Below the pieces are notes generated by a model that saw nothing but the letters and a program-made list of their open reading frames with translations, was not told the DNA's origin and searched no databases. Positions 1 through 5,755 of a DNA stretch of 5,755 nucleotides are shown piece by piece. This stretch comes from an uncultured Methylococcaceae bacterium (lineage in GTDB: Bacteria; Pseudomonadota; Gammaproteobacteria; Methylococcales; Methylomonadaceae): NCBI GenBank assembly GCA_903873045.1, contig CAIQND010000056.1, positions 1 to 5,755 on the forward strand, in the 5' to 3' direction. The translations under genes and the position numbers were made by a program. Numbering within the stretch: the stretch's first letter is position 1; each line of letters opens with the position of its first letter.

Positions 1-1000
1 GCTTGAATGATATCGATGGCTCTCCAACTTAAATCGGTGGCGACTAAAAAGCGATACTCGGTCTCTCCTTCATATTTTAATGCAATCACAAAACGTTTTT
101 TTCGGCTATGAGCACACACGGCCAAACGAGCCGCACCAAATTTGACTTGTTGTTCTTTTCCTCCACGGACAACAATTGTCTGATCGATGCCTGGATAGAC
201 TTTAAAGAAATCTTCAAGCTTCCACTCTTTGCCACGAAACCAAACCTTTTGATTGGCGTGTAGTTGGCTTACCGTTTGCGCACCGCCACAGATTGAAGAG
301 GCTTTGTCCATAAACGCTTGAGTGCCAAATAAAGCATCGGCATGGATAGACTTGACCGTAAATTCAGGGAAAAACTGCCGAAATTCTGTAAGCAGCGCCA
401 ATGCCAATTCTGTTTTATCCGGATAATTCGGATCACGCGCGGGTGGCTTAGGCCGCTTTGCTTTTTTGACGCCTTGCTTTTTTAATCGGTCATCTTCTTT
501 TTTCCACGCCTGATAGTTAGGATCGGGGCGATAAAACCGAAAACCCACAGGTATCGTACTAAACGCGTTACCAATAATAAAAAAACAATTGATTGACCGT
601 TAAAATAGCCACTTGTTTTCTTATCGTACTCCTTATGTGCGCCATAAATCGTCTTCGTCTGCTTCGCACGGCGATGGTCGGTGTCATCAAGGTCTAATGA
701 GCCACTTTTTAATCCCAGTCGATCAAGCACCAAGGATACGCTACTCGCTAACAGTAGATGCCACGGCAGTCCGGAATGTCTAAACATCCATGATAATGCG
801 CTGGGACGATAGCTACCGCCCAGCCCTACTCGTTCAAAAGCCGCCCAGCACACCGTATTGGTCAACATAATACCCATCAAACAATACTTAAGCCATGTCT
901 TCTGGCTATCACTTAAATCACGGTGCGGCCTATAATGTTTCATTGCCTTGGCTAACTCTTCAATATAGGCGACTATAAAAGGCAATGGAACTATGAACAC
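1..1000 (-). pseudogene. Insertion-sequence DDE transposase, split by a -1 frameshift and cut by the window edge
   Basis: The product is a cut-and-paste transposase of the DDE (RNase H-like) type, probably in the IS4-like superfamily; I cannot name the IS family. Reading starts at GTG (998-1000), preceded by GAGGG seven bases upstream, and runs 172 codons to a stop at 482. The residues LDDTDHRRAK (about 103-112) look like the first catalytic Asp region. Homology-like sequence then continues in the -1 frame from about 577 to position 1 with no stop. It reads PVGFRFYRPD, then a Lys-rich linker, then SIHADALFG (a likely second catalytic Asp), then KRFVIALKYEGE, TEYRFLVATDLSWR. The glutamate of the triad would lie beyond the window. 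Only one lesion is visible in about 330 codons. The gene is therefore either very recently broken or expressed by programmed frameshifting. An alternative start is ATG at 941-943, but its Shine-Dalgarno is worse. Confidence 0.8.
550..586 (-). other. Candidate -1 frameshift site in the transposase (slippery heptamer plus hairpin)
   Basis: Read on the minus strand, codons GTT TTT TTA (586-578) contain the heptamer T TTT TTA in exactly the phase of the X XXY YYZ rule. This is the same heptamer used by HIV-1 gag-pol. A five-base spacer (577-573) follows. Then comes a possible hairpin with arms GGTAACG (572-566) and CGATACC (556-550), one A-A mismatch and a nine-base loop. Slippage by -1 gives VFLIIGNAFSTIPVGF and joins the two transposase halves. 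The -1 frame is closed by a TAA just upstream (about 602-600), so any shift must occur between there and 482. The alternative is a simple one-base deletion after LLLVT, which gives an equally good protein join. The stem is weak. Confidence 0.35.
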
Positions 1001-1020
1001 AAAGCAACCCTCAAGAAAAC

Positions 1021-1049
1021 ATCAAAAGCGTATTTTAATATATTGTCAA
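1021..1049 (-). promoter_or_regulatory. Promoter of the transposase gene
   Basis: On the minus strand a perfect -35 TTGACA (1049-1044) is followed by a 17-base spacer and a -10 of TTTGAT (1026-1021), which matches TATAAT at four of six positions. It lies about 20 bases before the GTG start, so the leader would be very short but contains the GAGGG ribosome-binding site. The insertion sequence must therefore extend beyond 1049. Its outer end is not recognisable because the partner inverted repeat is outside the window. A small palindrome, ACTTGATGATCAAGT (1070-1084), lies just upstream of the -35. Confidence 0.5.
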
Positions 1050-1105
1050 GCCCTATTGAATAATAAAAAACTTGATGATCAAGTTACATGAAGTTTTGTG
1101 GCTAC

Positions 1106-1268
1106 ACGGATAGCATCCCTTAAAGGGAGGGTATCCAATGTCGTTAAGTTAAGCGCAAGTTGTTTAAAAAACTGGAGTGCAATCGCTTCAGCTATTGCCT
1201 GTAAAAACAGCTAAAGCGGTTTTACTCCCGTTGACTGCTTAACTTAATGGCATTGGGATGGTATCCGT
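1106..1268. repeat. MITE-like fold-back element with 14-bp terminal inverted repeats
   Basis: The ends ACGGATAGCATCCC (1106-1119) and GGGATGGTATCCGT (1255-1268) are inverted repeats matching at 13 of 14 positions. The left end is also the first arm of a local hairpin (1108-1120 with 1124-1136, two mismatches). Inside lies a long imperfect stem: 1137-1154 pairs with 1237-1254 (16 of 18), 1170-1178 with 1224-1232 (8 of 9), and 1184-1193 with 1209-1218 (9 of 10), closing on a loop near 1194-1208. No reading frame is evident. This is what a non-autonomous miniature transposable element or dispersed palindromic repeat looks like; a structured RNA is the alternative. No clear target-site duplication is visible. 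The hairpin at 4123-4155 belongs to the same family. Confidence 0.6.
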
Positions 1269-1437
1269 TAGCATCGAAATTATTTATCTGAAAATCTATA
1301 TATTCAAATTGCAAATGTAATACATATCATCAAGCTGTAACATACAGAAACAGCCGATCATGTTAATTTAGCCCGTGCAAAGAATTAAACTTTTTCACAT
1401 TCGTGTCAAACTTATCCAAGTATGCATGATTCTCGGA
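1269..1437. other. AT-rich spacer without recognisable genes
   Basis: I see no credible coding frame or RNA gene in this stretch. It contains a weak promoter candidate, annotated separately, and a small inverted repeat (GCTGT at 1334-1338 with ACAGC at 1350-1354, enclosing CTGT/ACAG) that could be an operator but matches no site I can name. It probably carries the transcription start of the downstream riboswitch and operon. Confidence 0.5.
1303..1330 (+). promoter_or_regulatory. Weak sigma-70-like promoter candidate for the PEP-CTERM operon
   Basis: TTCAAA (1303-1308, four of six matches to the -35 consensus), a 16-base spacer and TATCAT (1325-1330, five of six to the -10) form the best plus-strand promoter I could find ahead of the riboswitch-like leader. 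A transcript would start near 1337 and carry about 100 bases before the aptamer. In AT-rich DNA such matches arise by chance, so this is only a suggestion. Confidence 0.22.
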
Positions 1438-1519
1438 AAGATGAAGCCAAACTTATTGTGAGATAAGGACGAAAAATCACGGGGCTTTTAAAAAAGCTAG
1501 CCGGATTGCAAATCATCTT
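1438..1519 (+). ncRNA. GEMM-I (cyclic di-GMP-I type) riboswitch aptamer, divergent
   Basis: This is a leader RNA motif expected to bind a cyclic dinucleotide and control the downstream PEP-CTERM/phosphatase operon. Helix P1 is formed by AAGATGA (1438-1444) and TCATCTT (1513-1519), a perfect 7-bp pairing. The core CAAAC (1448-1452) leads into a stem TTATT (1453-1457) / GATAA (1462-1466), capped by the GNRA tetraloop GTGA (1458-1461), then GGACG (1467-1471). These segment lengths equal those I recall for the Vibrio cholerae Vc2 aptamer. Next comes CACGGGGCT (1478-1486), a stem of GCTTTT with AAAAGC (1484-1489/1492-1497), and the 3' signature TAGCCGGATTGC (1498-1509), matching the family pattern UAGC-GGG-UUGCC. 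Deviations are GCCAAAC for GGCAAAC and GACGAAAAATC for GACGCAAAGCC, both near the ligand pocket. The motif ends 16 bases before the ribosome-binding site. No terminator hairpin follows, which hints at translational control. Confidence 0.72.
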
Positions 1520-1547
1520 AATTTTACTAATTGGTAGAGGAAATATT

Positions 1548-2144
1548 ATGAACATGAAATTAGTTATTGCTATTTGCGGCTTGTTAACGGCAGGTATTGC
1601 CAATGCTGATCCAGTTAATCTTGATTTTCAGGATGGTGCCAGCATTGATTATGCCGGACTCAACGGCTGGAATACTAACGGCGGTACTGGCCCCTCTGTT
1701 GCCGGTTTAGATCTGTTTGCTGGATGTGGCGCAGAGACTCCATGTACTGTTGACCAACAGTTTACAGCGGCGGCCGGGGACGTGCTTTCAGGCTATGCAC
1801 AGTTTATTGCCCATGATAGCTTGCCAAATAACGACTGGTCATTCGTGACTATAGAGAATATGGCTACACTGATTACTACCACTTTGTTTTCCAGCGATGT
1901 CCAAACGGTAGGTGATAACGGCAGTTCAGCGCTAACGCCTTGGAGCACCACAATAGCTACGGTCGGTAATTACAGCATACAATTTGGCGTTGCAAATAAT
2001 GGCGACAACTATATGAATTCGGAGTTACAAGTTTCCGGTTTATCTTATACACCAGCCGTCACCGCCGTGCCCGTCCCGGCTGCCGTCTGGTTGTTCGCAT
2101 CGGGCCTGATTGGCTTGGGCGCAACCCTGCGCAAAAAAGCATAA
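1548..2144 (+). CDS. Secreted PEP-CTERM-type sorting-domain protein
   Basis: This is a 198-aa exported protein of unknown specific function carrying an exosortase-type C-terminal sorting signal. The start is ATG at 1548, with AGAGGA ending six bases before it; a longer frame beginning TTG at 1506 would start inside the riboswitch fold and is rejected. Residues 1-20 form a signal peptide with an ANA cleavage site. Residues about 21-170 are rich in Gly, Asn, Ser and Thr with alternating hydrophobics, as in a beta-sandwich. There is a Cys pair (C60, C66) that could form a disulfide, and the segments NDWSFVTIEN and YSIQFGVANNGDNYMNSEL. Residues 174-183, VPVPAAVWLF, begin the sorting signal, followed by a hydrophobic stretch to about 193 and a basic tail RKKA. 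Such proteins are normally cut by exosortase during export to the surface or matrix; no exosortase gene is in the window. It is probably co-transcribed with the phosphatase gene that follows. Confidence 0.88.
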   Translation: MNMKLVIAICGLLTAGIANADPVNLDFQDGASIDYAGLNGWNTNGGTGPSVAGLDLFAGCGAETPCTVDQQFTAAAGDVLSGYAQFIAHDSLPNNDWSFVTIENMATLITTTLFSSDVQTVGDNGSSALTPWSTTIATVGNYSIQFGVANNGDNYMNSELQVSGLSYTPAVTAVPVPAAVWLFASGLIGLGATLRKKA

Positions 2145-2177
2145 GCTTAAAATTTATCAATATAAAGAGATTTAATC

Positions 2178-3983
2178 ATGAAATTCAAACAAACTTTACT
2201 GTCATTGGCTGTCGGTCTGGCCTTAAGCTCCACTGTAGTTAACGCAGCTGCACCAGCCGAGCATGTACTGCTGATTTCTGTTGATGGTCTACACCAAAAC
2301 GATCTTGATTGGTATGTAAGAGCTAACCCTAACTCTACCTTGGCGAAAATGGTTCAAAACGGCACCAGTTATAACAACGCCCGTACACCATTCCCTTCGG
2401 ATTCGTTCCCTGGCATGGTGGGTCAAACTACCGGTGGCAATCCAAAAACGACTGGTGTTTATTATGATGACGCTTATAACCGTGGCTTGTTACCCATGGG
2501 TACCTCAACAGCCGATTGCGTAGCAAAAGCGGTAGCGCCGGGTGCAGAAGTTTTTTATGCCGAAGTTATTGAGCCACAAACCAGTGCCGGTAATTTTATG
2601 CTGGATGCAGGTCAAGGCATTGCCGGTTTATATCCAATTGCTCCCGCTTTGGATTTAACCTCTGTTCTTGTCCCGGGCGATATTACATCAGTACCTGCCA
2701 ACATTCTGACGCTGGTAAGCAGTCCTGACGCGGTAAGAAGCACCCTGATTGACCCGGCTACTCTGCCTGTTGATCCAAACACATGTACCCCTGTGTATCC
2801 GCATCAATATCTTCAAGTCAATACTATCTTCGAAGTAGCTCGTGCCAGTGGCCTGCGCACCGCTTGGACTGACAAACATCCTGCTTACGAAATACTGAAT
2901 GGCCCTTCCGGTTATGGTATTGATGATTTTTTTGCGCCAGAAATTAATAGCGTAATGACAAATAGTGACCTAACTATTTCAGGCGCTAACGACTGGACCA
3001 AAGATAACACCAATACTCAGCAATACGACACGATTAAAGTACGGTCAGTTATTAATGAAATCAAAGGCTACGACCATGCAGGCGTAACTAAAACCGGCAC
3101 ACCTGCCATTTTCGGTATGAACTTCCAAGCCGTTTCTGTCGCACAAAAACTGACCAAATCATCTACGCCTGAGTCAGTGACTACACAACTGGGTGGCTAT
3201 CTCCAAAACGGCACTCCGGGACCTGTGCTAGTCAGTGCGCTTAATTTTATCAATAACAGCCTGGGACAAATGCAAACGGCTATCAACGCAAATGCAGCTA
3301 CCCAGTCAAATACTGTAGTCATTTTATCTGCCAAGCATGGACAATCTTCACAAGATAAAAGCAAGTTGATCGTCATTAACGATGGAACCATGATAGATGC
3401 GTTAAATGCCGCATGGAGAGCAGCGACTCCAAGCGATACCCTGGATTTGGTCGCTCATGCCATGGATGACGATACGGTGTTGTTGTGGTTGAACAATAGA
3501 TCAGCAGCAGCGACTGCTTTTGCAAAGGATTTCCTGTCTAACTATACCACTGGTAACGTAGATCATGGATTTACTGTTCCTGCCGGCATCGGTTCAGACT
3601 TTGCCGGAAACAAAGTATCTAATAAAGCTTTCAAGAGCGCAGGTTTAAGCTCTATTTATGCGGGTAGTGCAGCTGCAAGTCTAATGGGTGTAAATTACTC
3701 AACAGATCAACGCGTACCCGATGTGATTGGTTTTGCCACAGAAGGTTCGGTCTACGGTGGCGGCAAGTTGTCTAAACTTGCTGAACATGGCGGAAATTCA
3801 GTAGCGGATCGTTCTGTTCCAATTGTAGTATCCGGTGCCAACATAGGCCATGGTACTGTTGCTACACACGTAGACACGATTCAAATTGCACCTACTATTC
3901 TTGCTTTATTGGGCTTAAACCCGCAAGACCTGCAAGCAGTTAAAATCGAAGGAACCAAAATACTGCCTGGCTTACCTAAGTAA
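2178..3983 (+). CDS. Secreted alkaline phosphatase / nucleotide pyrophosphatase-phosphodiesterase superfamily enzyme
   Basis: This 601-aa enzyme is predicted to hydrolyse phosphomono- or diesters outside the cytoplasm using two bound metals; its substrate is unknown. The start ATG has AAAGAGA seven bases upstream. Residues 1-23 are a signal peptide ending VNA. HVLLISVDGL (29-38) supplies the metal-binding D36. The segment PFPSDSFPG (71-79) aligns with the TFPN nucleophile motif of NPP enzymes, making S76 the likely nucleophile in place of Thr; TTGGNPKTTGVYYDD follows. Further likely metal-site segments are WTDKHPAYE (230-238), SAKHGQS (384-390, H387, where the classical form has DHG) and AEHGGNSVADRSVPIVVSG (535-553, H537). 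The C-terminal VDTIQIAPTILALLGL (565-580) is typical of the superfamily. There is no C-terminal sorting signal or anchor, so the protein is probably periplasmic or released. The 33-base gap to the upstream gene suggests one operon under the same leader RNA. Confidence 0.87.
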   Translation: MKFKQTLLSLAVGLALSSTVVNAAAPAEHVLLISVDGLHQNDLDWYVRANPNSTLAKMVQNGTSYNNARTPFPSDSFPGMVGQTTGGNPKTTGVYYDDAYNRGLLPMGTSTADCVAKAVAPGAEVFYAEVIEPQTSAGNFMLDAGQGIAGLYPIAPALDLTSVLVPGDITSVPANILTLVSSPDAVRSTLIDPATLPVDPNTCTPVYPHQYLQVNTIFEVARASGLRTAWTDKHPAYEILNGPSGYGIDDFFAPEINSVMTNSDLTISGANDWTKDNTNTQQYDTIKVRSVINEIKGYDHAGVTKTGTPAIFGMNFQAVSVAQKLTKSSTPESVTTQLGGYLQNGTPGPVLVSALNFINNSLGQMQTAINANAATQSNTVVILSAKHGQSSQDKSKLIVINDGTMIDALNAAWRAATPSDTLDLVAHAMDDDTVLLWLNNRSAAATAFAKDFLSNYTTGNVDHGFTVPAGIGSDFAGNKVSNKAFKSAGLSSIYAGSAAASLMGVNYSTDQRVPDVIGFATEGSVYGGGKLSKLAEHGGNSVADRSVPIVVSGANIGHGTVATHVDTIQIAPTILALLGLNPQDLQAVKIEGTKILPGLPK

Positions 3984-3990
3984 GTATTCA

Positions 3991-4068
3991 CCTCCACCTT
4001 TGGAAAAGGGGGACTAAGGGGGATTTATTTAAAAAATCTCCCCTAACCCCTCTTTTTCAAAGAGGAGG
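3991..4068. repeat. Large imperfect inverted repeat, possible bidirectional terminator
   Basis: Left arm 3991-4026 (starting CCTCCACCTTTGGAAAAGGG) and right arm 4034-4068 (ending TTTTTCAAAGAGGAGG) are inverted repeats of 35-36 bases. They differ by one indel and seven substitutions and are separated by a seven-base AT loop. The element begins seven bases after the phosphatase stop codon, between convergent genes, so its transcript would fold into a strong hairpin able to end or stabilise the operon mRNA. The G-run/C-run pattern resembles dispersed palindromic repeats seen in many proteobacterial genomes. There is no classical U-tract immediately after the stem, so repeat is a safer label than intrinsic terminator. 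Confidence 0.65.
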
Positions 4069-4122
4069 AATTAATAATTACGGCTTGAACTATACATTTT
4101 CAGCTAAATAATTTCTCTGTCG

Positions 4123-4155
4123 ACAGATACCATCCTTTCAAGGGATGGTATCTGT
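4123..4155. repeat. Perfect 13-bp hairpin related to the ends of the upstream fold-back element
   Basis: ACAGATACCATCC (4123-4135) and GGATGGTATCTGT (4143-4155) are perfect inverted repeats around a seven-base loop, TTTCAAG. The arms match the terminal repeats at 1106-1119 and 1255-1268. The right flank also agrees, with GGGATGGTATCYGTTA shared at 1255-1270 and 4142-4157. It may be a minimal copy or internally deleted relic of that element. It lies between the convergent phosphatase and serS genes and could help end transcription, though no T-run follows on either strand. Confidence 0.6.
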
Positions 4156-4263
4156 TATGGAGCATACAGCGACGTAAGCTGGAAATTTAATTTCTGAAAG
4201 TCTATAGGCACGGATAAGAGAATATTTTTACCTTTCCAAGTATAAAAACGATTGAAACAATAG

Positions 4264-5544
4264 TTACAAAGACTCGATAATTTCCAAACCACCCATATAA
4301 GGCAGTAAGGCGTCAGGAATACGAATATGGCCCTCAGCATCCTGATAATTTTCCATCACTGCGATCAGGGTTCTACCCGCCGCCAGACCGGAACCGTTTA
4401 AAGTATGCACTAATTCAGGTTTTCCGGTTTCAGGGTTACGCCAACGTGCTTGTAAACGTCGTGCCTGAAAATCCTTGAAATTACTGCAAGACGATATTTC
4501 CCGATAAGTTGCCTGCCCCGGCAACCACACCTCAAGGTCGTAGGTTTTTGATGAGGAAAAACCCGTATCCCCGGCACATAACAACATCTTGCGGTAAGGC
4601 AGCTTTAATTTTTTTAATATATTTTCGGCATGAGCCGTCAGTTCTTCATGCGCTTTAGCGGAATCTTCCGGCCTTACAATTTGCACCAACTCCACTTTCT
4701 CAAATTGATGTTGACGAATCATACCGCGAACATCACGTCCATAGGCACCCGCCTCACTACGGAAACACGGGCTATGACAGACAAATTTTAACGGCAACTC
4801 CTTGGCCTCAACAATCACATCTCTAACCCGGTTGGTAACCGGAACTTCCGCTGTCGGAATCAAATACAAAAGAGGGTCATCACTGGCTTTAAATAGATCA
4901 GCCTCAAATTTTGGCAATTGCCCGGTGCCTCGCAAACTCTCGGCATTGGCCAAAAAAGGCACATAAGTTTCAGTATAACCATGTTCGGCAGTATGCATAT
5001 CCAGCATTAACTGAATAATGGCGCGTTGTAACCGTGCCAACGGGCCAGTTAACACGACAAATCGGCTACTCGCTATTTTTACACCTAACTCAAAATCAAT
5101 GCCTTTCAGTTTTGTGCCCAAATCAACGTGATCTTTAGGCTCAAAATCAAATTTAGGCACATCGCCCCAGCGGCAAAGTTCTAGATTAAACTCTTCAGAT
5201 TTACCCTCAGGTACGACTTCGTCAAGAATATTGGGAATACCCTCCATCAGCGTTTCCATTTCAAGCTGAATGTCAGTCAATACCGTTTCCGCTGCTTTGA
5301 GCTCATCACCCAAATGCTGAACTTGATTCAACAACTGTTGTACATCTTCGCCTTTGGCTTTTGCGTTGCCTATCGCTTTTGAACGACTATTGCGCTCATT
5401 TTGTAATTCCTGAGTTTTAATCTGCACGTCTTTGCGTCTTGCTTCCAGCTCAACATAAGACTCGGGATTAAAAATAAATGAACGTCTGTTTAATTGTTGT
5501 TTAACAAAATCAAGGTCAGTTCTAAATAAACGGGGGTCTAGCAT
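4264..5544 (-). CDS. serS: Seryl-tRNA synthetase
   Basis: This cytoplasmic class II aminoacyl-tRNA synthetase charges tRNA-Ser (and tRNA-Sec where present) with serine using ATP. The 426-aa length is normal for the bacterial enzyme, so the gene is complete. The start [10 protein letters not shown] is the conserved N-terminus. Residues about 30-100 form the long antiparallel coiled-coil arm that grips the tRNA variable arm. The catalytic domain shows [11 protein letters not shown] (228-238, the TAE serine-binding loop), motif 2 [20 protein letters not shown] (261-280) and motif 3 [18 protein letters not shown] (384-401) with the ATP-contacting R391. The TAA stop is at 4264-4266. AAGGT lies about 11 bases before the ATG, rather far, and a four-codon out-of-frame ORF overlaps the start. 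The gene is convergent with the phosphatase gene and functionally unrelated to it. Confidence 0.98.
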   Translation of the reverse strand: MLDPRLFRTDLDFVKQQLNRRSFIFNPESYVELEARRKDVQIKTQELQNERNSRSKAIGNAKAKGEDVQQLLNQVQHLGDELKAAETVLTDIQLEMETLMEGIPNILDEVVPEGKSEEFNLELCRWGDVPKFDFEPKDHVDLGTKLKGIDFELGVKIASSRFVVLTGPLARLQRAIIQLMLDMHTAEHGYTETYVPFLANAESLRGTGQLPKFEADLFKASDDPLLYLIPTAEVPVTNRVRDVIVEAKELPLKFVCHSPCFRSEAGAYGRDVRGMIRQHQFEKVELVQIVRPEDSAKAHEELTAHAENILKKLKLPYRKMLLCAGDTGFSSSKTYDLEVWLPGQATYREISSCSNFKDFQARRLQARWRNPETGKPELVHTLNGSGLAAGRTLIAVMENYQDAEGHIRIPDALLPYMGGLEIIESL

Positions 5545-5755
5545 GACGGCATTTTACCTTTTATAAATAATACATCCCAAACGGGAACATTGAATGATCG
5601 CTATAGCGATTGTTTTTATACTCAGCAAAACATCGCCCATTAGCAATCGTCTTGGCTGAACATTTATTGTTTCTTACATGATACACGATGGGCTTGCTTG
5701 AGAAAACAGCACAGACAAAAAGCGGTAGGGATTACAGTACGATTAGACGCTTTAC
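5545..5755 (-). promoter_or_regulatory. serS upstream region, non-coding, with a 14-bp palindrome
   Basis: No credible gene occupies this 211-base stretch. It holds the AAGGT ribosome-binding site (5560-5556), a perfect palindrome ATCGCTATAGCGAT (5597-5610) and AT-rich DNA. A possible minus-strand promoter pairs a poor -35 TTGCTG with TATAGC inside the palindrome at 17-base spacing; the match is weak. If that is the -10, the palindrome would overlap it and could act as an operator. Both statements are inference. The distal part (beyond about 5640) shows nothing I recognise. Confidence 0.35.

Noticed and set aside
1334..1354. Possible Pho box (CTGT-type repeats) that would suit a phosphatase operon
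   Set aside because: The CTGT elements are inverted rather than direct repeats at 11-base spacing, and they match the Pho box consensus poorly.
1506..1547. Upstream in-frame TTG start extending the PEP-CTERM protein
   Set aside because: The extension would begin inside the riboswitch fold, lacks a ribosome-binding site, and would spoil a normal signal peptide. ATG at 1548 has AGAGGA at good spacing.
1267..1547. Sigma-54 promoter, as reported for some PEP-CTERM genes under PrsK/PrsR control
   Set aside because: No GG-N10-GC pair with acceptable flanking bases was found on the plus strand upstream of the gene.
1412..1603. Minus-strand reading frame of 63 codons across the riboswitch region
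   Set aside because: It is antisense to the structured leader and the signal-peptide codons. It has no ribosome-binding site and no protein-like features.
2688..2879. Minus-strand open frame inside the phosphatase gene
   Set aside because: It is a shadow of a well-supported coding region on the other strand, with no domain or start signal.
3197..3391. Second minus-strand open frame inside the phosphatase gene
   Set aside because: It is a shadow frame; the plus-strand frame carries recognisable catalytic motifs over the same bases.
4155..4340. Minus-strand open frame overlapping the 3' end of serS
   Set aside because: It is out of frame with serS, overlaps its conserved C-terminus, and has no ribosome-binding site.
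5664..5753. Minus-strand open frame running in from the window edge (about 29 codons before a TAA)
   Set aside because: It is too short to judge, with a Cys-rich improbable composition and no match to genes I would expect upstream of serS.
1001..5755. CRISPR array, tRNA or rRNA gene
   Set aside because: No regularly spaced direct repeats, cloverleaf with a T-arm signature, or rRNA-like sequence was seen in the gene-free stretches.

Overview
The window looks like chromosomal accessory DNA from a gammaproteobacterium, most likely a methanotroph-type organism (Methylococcales). That placement is an inference. It rests on the C-terminal sorting signal of the VPVPAAVWLF type, a seryl-tRNA synthetase of ordinary bacterial form, moderate AT-richness, and a style of dispersed palindromic repeats I associate with such genomes. 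No rRNA or other taxonomic marker is present.

Layout. (1) Positions 1-1000, minus strand: the 5' part of an insertion-sequence DDE transposase. Its C-terminus lies outside the window. One -1 reading-frame change near position 580 splits an otherwise undamaged gene, and the change sits beside a T-TTT-TTA slippery heptamer. A good promoter and Shine-Dalgarno lie just upstream of its GTG start. (2) Positions 1001-1547: a 547-base gene-free stretch. It holds the transposase promoter, a 163-base fold-back (MITE-like) repeat, an AT-rich spacer, and at 1438-1519 an RNA motif that closely matches the GEMM-I (cyclic di-GMP-I) riboswitch architecture. (3) Positions 1548-3983, plus strand: a two-gene unit encoding a secreted PEP-CTERM-type protein (198 aa) and a secreted alkaline phosphatase/nucleotide pyrophosphatase superfamily enzyme (601 aa), separated by 33 bases. 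(4) Positions 3984-4263: two hairpin repeats between convergent genes, one of them related to the ends of the fold-back element upstream of the operon. (5) Positions 4264-5544, minus strand: complete serS. Its 5' leader fills the rest of the window.

The most interesting reading is that the riboswitch-like leader lies immediately before the ribosome-binding site of the sorting-signal protein. This would place surface or matrix protein export, and a co-encoded secreted phosphatase, under second-messenger control. The aptamer keeps the stem lengths, GNRA loop and 3' core of the family. It departs from the consensus at two positions in the ligand pocket, so its ligand (cyclic di-GMP, cyclic AMP-GMP or none) cannot be assigned from sequence alone. 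The genes of the transposon and serS appear functionally unrelated to this unit.
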